Below are positions 1 to 5,076 of a stretch of DNA of 5,076 nt, piece by piece; the first letter of the stretch is position 1; each line of letters begins with the position of its first letter. The position numbers were made by a program, and so were the translations under genes. The stretch comes from Butyrivibrio sp. GTDB taxonomy: Bacteria > Bacillota_A > Clostridia > Lachnospirales > Lachnospiraceae. The stretch lies in contig JAILOW010000099.1 in assembly GCA_024690635.1 (NCBI GenBank), forward strand, positions 1 through 5,076, written 5' to 3'. Under the pieces are notes generated by a model. It was not told the origin of the DNA. It did no database searches and saw only the letters and a list, made by a program, of their open reading frames with translations.

Positions 1-1287
1 GGTCTCAGGATTTCTGTTACCCGCAATTGCCCTTACGCTGAAGGGCATTTTATCTATAAGCTTTCCGCCTCCCATGGGGAGCTGACCAACTGCATTTACA
101 ATAGCTCCGGGGATCTCAAGCTTTTGAGCCTGAGCCACGTAGTCATAGATATTATATCCGCAGAAAAACTCATCTCCGCCGTCTCCCGAAAGAGCAACGG
201 TCACGTCCTTTTTAGCCAGCTTGCTGACAAGCATTGATGGTATCTCTGAGTTATCTGCAAAGGGCTCATCGTAGTACTGAGGAATGCTGCTCACAAGATC
301 GAACATCTCTTTTTCCGAGATATACAGCTCCGTATGGTCTGTACCCAGGTGCTGTGCGATCTCTTTTGCGTAAGACGCCTCATTGTACTGAGGTACGTCA
401 AAACCTATGCAGAAGGTTTTGACAGGTTCATTCGAAAGCTCCTGCGCAATGGCAGTAACAAGAGATGAATCATAGCCACCGGAAAGAAAGGTTCCGAGAG
501 GCACATCAGAGATCATTCTCTTTTTCACAGACTCTCTGAGCCTGTCTTTAAGGCCTTCTTTGGCTTCTTCATAGCTCTTTACGGGATCCTTGGATAGTCT
601 TGAATAAACTTCCTTTATATCCCAGTATTTGCGTTTTTCAATATTGCCTTTATTGAATTTCACAATGCTGCCGGCTTCAAGCTTGTAAACATCCTTAAAG
701 ATAGTATCCGGCGCAATGATGTACTGCTGGAAAAGAAATCTGGGAAGAAGCTCGCGTCTGATCTCGCCGCTAAATCCCGGGCATTTCATAATGGCCTTAA
801 GCTCGGAGGCAAATACGATATTCTCTCCGTCAAGCCAGTAAAACAGCGGCTTTTTACCAATCCTGTCCCTGATAAGATAGACATCGTCGCTCTTTCTGTC
901 ATAGAGAGCAATGGCGAACATTCCGTGGATATGATCCACCATGTCTATGCCCCATTTAAGGTAGGCCGCAATGATAACTTCCGTGTCACAGTTTGATCTG
1001 AAGGGATAATCCGAAAGCTCTTTTTTAAGCTCAAGGAAATTGTAGATCTCTCCGTTAAATACCATGGTTATGCGCCCGTTTTCCGAGTGCATGGGCTGGT
1101 GACCCAGAGGAGAAAGATCCTGTATGGAAAGTCTTCTCTGGGCAAGGCCGATATTGTAGTCGGCGCTTCCGGAGTAGATCTCCACTCCTGAGTCATCAGG
1201 GCCTCTGTGATACATGGTATCGTTCATTATTCTGAGTTCATCTTTTGAAATTTCTCTTTTAGATATAAATCCGCAGATTCCGCACAT
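1..1287 (-). CDS. asnB: AsnB-type glutamine-hydrolysing asparagine synthetase/amidotransferase, 3' end cut by the window edge
   Basis: Class II amidotransferase: it hydrolyses glutamine in an N-terminal Ntn domain and passes ammonia to a carboxylate activated as an acyl-adenylate in the C-terminal domain. I translated it by hand from the ATG at 1287; 429 codons run without a stop to base 1. Family members are usually about 600-630 residues, so roughly 170-200 are missing. Seen: nucleophile Cys2 in MCGICGF, RGPDDSG (28-34), RRLSI (51-55), FNGEIYN (77-83), CDTEV (100-104), RDRIGKKPLFY (140-150), FASELKA (159-165), the ATP-binding PP-loop FLSGGYDSS (267-275), YDEPFADNSEIPS (339-351) and LSGDGGDEFFCGY (366-378). 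All key residues look intact, so it should be active. It starts 22 bases after the deacetylase-like gene and is probably co-transcribed. In a glycan operon the substrate may be a sugar uronic acid rather than aspartate; sequence alone does not separate these. The family call is firm, the substrate is not. Confidence 0.93.
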   Translation of the reverse strand, partial: MCGICGFISKREISKDELRIMNDTMYHRGPDDSGVEIYSGSADYNIGLAQRRLSIQDLSPLGHQPMHSENGRITMVFNGEIYNFLELKKELSDYPFRSNCDTEVIIAAYLKWGIDMVDHIHGMFAIALYDRKSDDVYLIRDRIGKKPLFYWLDGENIVFASELKAIMKCPGFSGEIRRELLPRFLFQQYIIAPDTIFKDVYKLEAGSIVKFNKGNIEKRKYWDIKEVYSRLSKDPVKSYEEAKEGLKDRLRESVKKRMISDVPLGTFLSGGYDSSLVTAIAQELSNEPVKTFCIGFDVPQYNEASYAKEIAQHLGTDHTELYISEKEMFDLVSSIPQYYDEPFADNSEIPSMLVSKLAKKDVTVALSGDGGDEFFCGYNIYDYVAQAQKLEIPGAIVNAVGQLPMGGGKLIDKMPFSVRAIAGNRNPET

Positions 1288-1297
1288 CTGATATAGT

Positions 1298-1301
1298 CTC
1301 C
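1298..1301 (-). promoter_or_regulatory. Ribosome binding site for the AsnB-like gene
   Basis: GGAG on the minus strand ends 10 bases before the ATG at 1287, inside the 22-base gap after the upstream TGA. The spacing is a little long but usable. It supports the ATG that places Cys2 directly after the initiator Met, as the glutaminase domain requires. Confidence 0.5.
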
Positions 1302-1309
1302 GGTGTCCG

Positions 1310-2071
1310 TCAAATTTCTATGGGATCCTTGTCAAAATCATCCCTTAATGGTCCAAAATCCTTGCATTCGTTGTCGATGGAATCGATAAGTTCCTTGTAC
1401 TTTTCATTAACAAGGGTCTTGTAGTTGTCCAGATTGTCATAGCCCTTCTTGGTCCATGCAAAGGGATGTGTAAGGATCTGGATCTTGTCGTGATCCTCTA
1501 TGTTGGCTTCATCGGGATATCCGTATCTCCAGATGTGGTTTGCATCCGACATGTACTTTACATCCAGGATGGATTCAGGTGTAGCCTTGGGATCAAAGGA
1601 AAAGAAATCGTCCTGATAAGCGTTGAGTATTCCGTCCAGCTTGATGTTCTCTGCAAGAACCGCAGGTGAAGGTCTGTGGATGGAAAAAGAATTGATCTCA
1701 AAGCCAAGCATATTGCTGAGCATATCGATCTCCTGTCTGATACGCTCCCTTATGAGCTTCATATCGGTCATGCCGTTAAGAGCAAAGTGAAGACCGATGT
1801 TCTGTCCTCTCTCATGCATATCCGTAAGGATGTCCCTGTTCTTTCTTGAAAGAATGTTGTAGGAGTTGTTGGTCCACTGGAAAAAGAAGGTGGATCTGAA
1901 ATCCATACTCTCCTCAACCTTGGAAAGGGCATAGGCTCTTTCTACGGAATATTCAACGTCATGTCTCATGATGATGAACTCATCTTTTCCGAGAGCCTCC
2001 TCATATGTGACATAGCGTCCGCTTTCTTTTATGAGTCTTATTATTTCTCTGTAATCATCAAAGGAAAACAT
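1310..2071 (-). CDS. Polysaccharide deacetylase-like protein (divergent CE4/NodB fold, WbmS-like)
   Basis: A complete 253-residue protein with no signal peptide or membrane segment, so probably cytoplasmic. It resembles the uncharacterised CE4-like proteins found in O-antigen and capsule loci (WbmS type). Motifs seen in order: RHDVE at 36-40, where classical CE4 enzymes have a TFDDG-like motif; STFFFQ at 60-65, a typical NodB strand; GQNIGLHF at 89-96, carrying His95 but no H-x3-H pair; SFSIHRPS at 128-135 with His132; SDANHIWRYG at 175-184; and LTHPFAW at 200-206 with His201. Asp38, His95 and His132 are plausible metal ligands, which is an inference. The family's chemistry is not settled; it may remove an N- or O-acyl group from a sugar precursor, or do something else. 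It lies between a glycosyltransferase and the AsnB-like gene with 20- and 22-base gaps, pointing to a role in glycan modification. The start is backed by a strong ribosome binding site. The fold call is fairly sure, the reaction is not. Confidence 0.8.
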   Translation of the reverse strand: MFSFDDYREIIRLIKESGRYVTYEEALGKDEFIIMRHDVEYSVERAYALSKVEESMDFRSTFFFQWTNNSYNILSRKNRDILTDMHERGQNIGLHFALNGMTDMKLIRERIRQEIDMLSNMLGFEINSFSIHRPSPAVLAENIKLDGILNAYQDDFFSFDPKATPESILDVKYMSDANHIWRYGYPDEANIEDHDKIQILTHPFAWTKKGYDNLDNYKTLVNEKYKELIDSIDNECKDFGPLRDDFDKDPIEI

Positions 2072-2076
2072 ATTTG

Positions 2077-2081
2077 CCTCC
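2077..2081 (-). promoter_or_regulatory. Strong ribosome binding site for the deacetylase-like gene
   Basis: GGAGG on the minus strand sits 5 bases before the ATG at 2071, in the 20-base gap after the glycosyltransferase stop. It is the best Shine-Dalgarno match in the window and fixes the start of this gene. It suggests independent initiation rather than coupling to the gene before. Confidence 0.7.
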
Positions 2082-2091
2082 GTCTGTATCC

Positions 2092-3210
2092 TTAATGCTT
2101 CTTTTTATCATTTGCTGCAATGACTTTGTCCAGATAGTCTCTCCACTGTACAAAGATTGCTTCGCCGTTGGTTATCTTTTCTATCTTTGCTGCGTTTTCA
2201 CCAAGCTTTTTAGCAAGCTCTTTATCTTCAATAAGTCGCAGCATGCCGTTAACCAGAGCGTCCTTGTCCTTGATGGGAACAAGAAGTCCGTTCTCTCCGT
2301 CAGTCATAACGGTTCTGGGACCGCCGCAGGGGCAATCCGTTGCCACAATGGGCATACCCATGGCCATGGCCTCCAAAAGAGAATTTGGAAGGCCCTCCCA
2401 ATCGGATGAAAAGGCATATATCTCACCCTTTGGAACCTCTTTTTCAAGGCTGTCCGAGCCGCCCATCAAAAGGATGTAGTCCTCCGCGTGATTGTCAGCG
2501 ATTATCTTATCAAGGATCTCTTTTGTTCCGTCAAAGGAATCGGGTCCGTAGATCTTTAGCTTGTAATCGGGGTGCTTTTTGTGCACCTCTATAAATGCTT
2601 CACACAAAAGGGGCTGGTTTTTGAAGTCCACAAGCCTTGCATGGTGCATAACGGTTTTTTCCTTGACCTCAGGATGAGTTACGCCAAAATACTTGGGATT
2701 TACAGGATTTAAAATGATGGTTGAATTGTCCTGTAAATAGGGCTTAAAGAACTCCTTTTGTCCTGTGGTCTGGAATACACAGCCTGCTGCCTTGGGAAAC
2801 AGCCATTTTATCTGAACCTTGTCGGAAAATGCATCATAATGCCCCACAGGATCTGTCCTTACGGAAATGACAACGGGAACATCACTGTTTCCTGCCGCCA
2901 TCAGCGCCCTGTAATTGGCTCTATGGGCAAATGCCACCAGAACATCAGGATGATATTCCTTAACAAATTCCTTGAGATATTTGATCCTTAAAAAGAACTT
3001 GGTGATCCTGCTTTTTTTCTCATCGCCCTCACGAAGGCCCACATGGACTCTGGTAACTCTTTCATCAAGCTCAAACTCGTCCTTGTCGTACCACTCGGTA
3101 GCAACATATACTTTTATGCCCTCCTTGGCAAACTGATTGGCCAGGTTGGACACCACTCTTTCCGCTCCGCCCTGAACCAGGCAGTTAAGATGGAATGCAA
3201 TAGTTTTCAT
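2092..3210 (-). CDS. GT4-family glycosyltransferase (complete)
   Basis: A 372-residue retaining glycosyltransferase with the GT-B fold, the usual length for the family. It should transfer a sugar from a nucleotide donor to a growing lipid-linked glycan at the inner face of the membrane. The N-terminal acceptor domain opens with a beta strand and a glycine-rich loop, GGAER at 14-18, typical of GT4. The C-terminal donor domain begins around residue 185 with ARLVDFKNQPLL (191-202). It carries the EX7E motif EGLPNSLLE (Glu272 and Glu280), followed by CPCGGPR (293-299) and TDGENGLLVP (303-312), which line the nucleotide-sugar site. No transmembrane segment is seen. The ATG overlaps the stop of the formyltransferase gene by four bases (ATGA), so translation is probably coupled. 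The CPCGGPR loop recalls transferases of N-acetylated hexosamines, but that is only a resemblance; donor and linkage cannot be read from the sequence. Confidence 0.93.
   Translation of the reverse strand: MKTIAFHLNCLVQGGAERVVSNLANQFAKEGIKVYVATEWYDKDEFELDERVTRVHVGLREGDEKKSRITKFFLRIKYLKEFVKEYHPDVLVAFAHRANYRALMAAGNSDVPVVISVRTDPVGHYDAFSDKVQIKWLFPKAAGCVFQTTGQKEFFKPYLQDNSTIILNPVNPKYFGVTHPEVKEKTVMHHARLVDFKNQPLLCEAFIEVHKKHPDYKLKIYGPDSFDGTKEILDKIIADNHAEDYILLMGGSDSLEKEVPKGEIYAFSSDWEGLPNSLLEAMAMGMPIVATDCPCGGPRTVMTDGENGLLVPIKDKDALVNGMLRLIEDKELAKKLGENAAKIEKITNGEAIFVQWRDYLDKVIAANDKKKH
3207..3210 (-). other. ATGA stop/start overlap, formyltransferase to glycosyltransferase
   Basis: The TGA ending the formyltransferase gene (3209-3207) and the ATG of the next glycosyltransferase (3210-3208) share bases. 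The only Shine-Dalgarno-like sequence is a weak AGGGA at 3225-3221, about 10 bases upstream. Re-initiation by terminating ribosomes is the likely route, keeping the two proteins at related levels. Confidence 0.75.
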
Positions 3211-4142
3211 ATAAGAACTGTCCCTACTTCTATCTTGCTTTTTGTTTCATATCTGTCTATCAGGAGCGATCCATCCACTGTCCTGACAACAAGCTTGTCA
3301 TCAAAAATATCCACCACTTCTCCCGGTGCATATCCTGAAAAATCTATCATCTCATCAAAGGGATGTGCCTGCCACACTGTGATCTTGCAGTCATCATCCT
3401 CTTTTCCCGCATAGCAGAACGCTCCGGGGAAAGGAGCTGCCACACCTCTTATAAGGTTGTAGATGTTCCTGGTCCTGTCCTTGAAATCGATCCTGCCATC
3501 AGCGGCCGTACGCTTATTATACCATGAATCATAATCCTTCGAATCTGTGCGGATGGATACGTTTCCTGTCTCAAGAAAGACTTTAAGGAGCTTTCTGATG
3601 AGATTCTTGGAGCAGATCATGTTCTTGTACTGAGCAGTTCTGATGTCGTCATGCTCATTTATCTGGAACATCTCCGTTGCAAAGACATTGGGGCTGTCCG
3701 CATGCTCGTCGTATTTAAAGAGATTAAGGTTAAAGCGGGTATCGCCGAGTATCATTGACCAGTTAAGAGGAGACCTTCCTCTTCCAAAGGGCAGATATCC
3801 GCAGTTTCCGTGAAATCCGAAGATACCGACCTTGAATGCATCAAGGACTTCCTTGGGGATAAGCCTCTGCCAGCCCATGACTATTCCTATATCAAATGTG
3901 TTCTCGCTGATGAACTGTCTGGTCCTGTCGTCATTGAGGAAGTAGCTGTCAGCCTCAAATACGGGGATGCCATAGTCCTGTGTAAGATGGGAAAGTCCCT
4001 TATAGCCTGAAACCTGGTTGTGCTCAAGGACCTTACCCGCAATGGTTATCACAAGGTCAACAGGGCAAATCTCTCTTTGTATGAAATCGATAATGTTCTC
4101 GGAAGTATCCTTAACTCCGAAAACCACCACTTTGTAATGCAT
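3207..4142 (-). CDS. Sugar N-formyltransferase-like protein (Fmt/ArnA formyltransferase fold) with altered catalytic motif
   Basis: A 311-residue protein of the formyltransferase family that uses N10-formyltetrahydrofolate. Likely role: formylation of an amino sugar (as ArnA and sugar-nucleotide formyltransferases do) for the glycan made by this operon. A Rossmann strand at 2-10 leads to GWQRLIP (90-96), then GFHGNCGYLPFGRGRSP (109-125) and DEHADSPNV (145-153). A C-terminal subdomain follows with TAADGRIDF (212-220) and IRGVAAPFPGAF (231-242), as in ArnA and Fmt, and a small beta-rich end with GEVVDI (274-279). The usual catalytic triad is Asn and His of an N-x-H motif plus a later Asp. Here His111 and Asp149 are kept, Asn is Gly109, and two extra residues lie between the His and the LP. 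Some formyltransferase-like proteins from polysaccharide loci seem to share a GFH form, so the enzyme may still be active. It is too short and too unlike Fmt to be the housekeeping tRNA enzyme. Its start overlaps the previous stop by one base. Confidence 0.85.
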   Translation of the reverse strand: MHYKVVVFGVKDTSENIIDFIQREICPVDLVITIAGKVLEHNQVSGYKGLSHLTQDYGIPVFEADSYFLNDDRTRQFISENTFDIGIVMGWQRLIPKEVLDAFKVGIFGFHGNCGYLPFGRGRSPLNWSMILGDTRFNLNLFKYDEHADSPNVFATEMFQINEHDDIRTAQYKNMICSKNLIRKLLKVFLETGNVSIRTDSKDYDSWYNKRTAADGRIDFKDRTRNIYNLIRGVAAPFPGAFCYAGKEDDDCKITVWQAHPFDEMIDFSGYAPGEVVDIFDDKLVVRTVDGSLLIDRYETKSKIEVGTVLI

Positions 4143-4144
4143 TA
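4142..4144 (-). other. TAATG stop/start overlap, glycosyltransferase to formyltransferase
   Basis: The TAA of the upstream glycosyltransferase occupies 4144-4142 and the ATG of the formyltransferase gene begins on its last A, at 4142. One shared base is a classic sign of translational coupling within an operon. Confidence 0.8.
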
Positions 4145-5076
4145 TTCGTACCTCTTAAGAATCTCATGGATGGTTTCTTTGTATCTGTCAGGTGCATAGA
4201 AAAGAGCTCTCTCATAGGACTTTTCGGAATACATCTTAAGAAGGGACTCATCGTCCAAAAGTCTTGTGATCTCTCCTGCAAGAACAGTCTCTTCATCGCT
4301 TATAACCGTAGGATCGAAGTTTTCTGTCTGATCCATATCAGGAACAAGTATACCATACCTGCCTCTGATGGGCTCTTTGATGCTGCTGCCGTCAGGTATC
4401 CTCTTTATGAGATCGTCATACTCCTCCTCGGATAAAAGGATCTCTCTTGGACCTGTCTTACAGTCTGCGGAGATAAGAGGCTTTTTAAGCGCCATGCCCT
4501 CAAGCACCGCATTGGGAAATCCCTCGTGGTTGGAGCTGCAGACATAGATATCCGATGCAGCCACATAGGGGAAGGGATTTTTCCTGTTTCCGGGAAATGC
4601 CGCCTTATCTTCTATGCCAAGAGCCTTTGCCATCTCCTTATATTTATCCCAGTTGCCAGCGCCAAGGACTATAAGCCTTGCTTCCGGATGCTTTTTCTGA
4701 ACCAGCGAAAAAGCTTTTACCAGATGCCAGATGCCCTTTATATAGTCATTTCTGGCCATGCAGGCAATGACTTTTGTATCACCCTCAAAAGGGAAATCCT
4801 CGGGCCTTACGGCAGCTTTTTTCGCTATATCCTCTACATCAAGGGGATTGTAGATATAGGTGCTTTTATCGTAGTCAAAATCTCTTTTAAGCTGTCTTAC
4901 GATCTCCTTTGAGCAGGAGAGCACCTGATGGGAACGTCTGCAAAAGAGCTTTACCTGATCCGGGTTTTCCATGTCGGTCTGGCAGCGAAGCCCGGTGAGC
5001 ACTCTTTCCTTTCCCTTTGAAAGCACGTTCACGTAATTGGCCGAGCTTCCAAAGCTGTAGGAAATATCTATGTTCA
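4142..5076 (-). CDS. GT4-family glycosyltransferase, 5' end beyond the window
   Basis: The C-terminal 310 residues of a retaining GT-B glycosyltransferase; the reading frame stays open to the right edge. A GTG at 5032 could be taken as a start but is internal: the 14 codons before it encode SYSFGSSANYVNVLS-like sequence, which aligns with the middle of the N-terminal domain of GT4 enzymes. About 60-90 residues are probably missing. Visible-fragment numbering: a strand and basic loop ending in CMARNDYIKG (about 105-114) opens the donor domain; the EX7E motif is EGFPNAVLE (184-192), followed by CKTGPREIL (205-213) and YGILVPD (240-246). Between the last two is a longer acidic insert (about 214-239) than in the second GT4 of this operon, as seen in some capsule and exopolysaccharide transferases. 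It should add one sugar to the lipid-linked repeat unit; donor unknown. It is the first visible gene of the operon and is coupled to the formyltransferase gene. Confidence 0.92.
   Translation of the reverse strand, partial: NIDISYSFGSSANYVNVLSKGKERVLTGLRCQTDMENPDQVKLFCRRSHQVLSCSKEIVRQLKRDFDYDKSTYIYNPLDVEDIAKKAAVRPEDFPFEGDTKVIACMARNDYIKGIWHLVKAFSLVQKKHPEARLIVLGAGNWDKYKEMAKALGIEDKAAFPGNRKNPFPYVAASDIYVCSSNHEGFPNAVLEGMALKKPLISADCKTGPREILLSEEEYDDLIKRIPDGSSIKEPIRGRYGILVPDMDQTENFDPTVISDEETVLAGEITRLLDDESLLKMYSEKSYERALFYAPDRYKETIHEILKRYE
4151..4156 (-). promoter_or_regulatory. Ribosome binding site for the formyltransferase gene
   Basis: AAGAGG on the minus strand lies 8 bases before the ATG at 4142, inside the last codons of the upstream glycosyltransferase. 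Good spacing supports this ATG, which also places the first Rossmann beta strand right at the N-terminus. Confidence 0.6.

Noticed and set aside
1288..1309. Possible terminator or promoter in the gap before the AsnB-like gene
   Set aside because: The gap is only 22 bases, with no hairpin plus T-run and no room for -35/-10 boxes; it holds only a ribosome binding site.
2074..2594. Overlapping plus-strand open frames of 84-111 codons
   Set aside because: All are antisense to the C-terminal half of the complete GT4, whose EX7E motif and nucleotide loop are fully conserved; the composition (many Pro, Ser, Cys) is that of a shadow.
3043..3414. Plus-strand open frame of 123 codons across the GT4/formyltransferase junction
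   Set aside because: It is opposite two well-supported coding regions and has no recognisable motif or Shine-Dalgarno site.
3207..4142. Housekeeping methionyl-tRNA formyltransferase (fmt)
   Set aside because: No def or other translation gene is nearby, the N-x-H motif is altered, and the C-terminal part (DGRIDF, FPGAF) with flanking glycosyltransferases fits a sugar-modifying relative better.
4111..4296. 61-codon minus-strand open frame across the GT4/formyltransferase junction
   Set aside because: It is in a different frame over both real genes and resembles no known protein.
4526..4912. 128-codon plus-strand open frame with hydrophobic stretches
   Set aside because: It lies wholly opposite the conserved donor domain of the first GT4, has no recognisable family and no good ribosome binding site; an antisense shadow.
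5030..5032. GTG as the start of a 296-residue glycosyltransferase
   Set aside because: The frame is open upstream to the window edge and the 14 extra codons match the GT4 N-terminal domain; the N-terminal Rossmann half would be missing otherwise, so the gene is simply cut by the edge.

Overview
The window is a slice of a surface-polysaccharide (capsule, exopolysaccharide or O-antigen-like) biosynthesis operon. Every supported gene lies on the minus strand and is read from right to left. Gene style, codon use and protein similarity suggest a Firmicute of the Lachnospiraceae type (Butyrivibrio or Roseburia-like). That placement is an impression from the sequence, not a computed result.

In transcription order the layout is: (1) 5076-4142, a GT4-family glycosyltransferase whose N-terminus lies beyond the right edge; (2) 4142-3207, a sugar N-formyltransferase-like protein of the Fmt/ArnA fold; (3) 3210-2092, a complete second GT4 glycosyltransferase; (4) 2071-1310, a divergent polysaccharide-deacetylase-like (CE4/NodB-fold, WbmS-like) protein; (5) 1287-1, an AsnB-type glutamine-dependent asparagine synthetase/amidotransferase cut by the left edge after 429 residues. 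Genes 1/2 share one base (TAATG), genes 2/3 overlap by four (ATGA), and the remaining gaps are 20 and 22 bases. There is no intergenic stretch over 22 bases, and I see no promoter, terminator, RNA gene, repeat array or mobile element.

The likely joint role is to build and decorate a glycan. Two glycosyltransferases add sugars at the cytoplasmic face of the membrane. The formyltransferase may add a formyl group to an amino sugar. The AsnB-like enzyme may convert a sugar carboxylate to an amide (or make asparagine). The deacetylase-like protein may edit an acyl group. The mix of formyltransferase, CE4-like protein and AsnB recalls O-antigen loci that make formamido and uronamide sugars, but no sugar-nucleotide synthesis gene (aminotransferase, dehydratase, epimerase), flippase or polymerase is visible here, so the product cannot be named. 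The most unusual points are the altered catalytic motif of the formyltransferase and the atypical metal-site motifs of the deacetylase-like protein.
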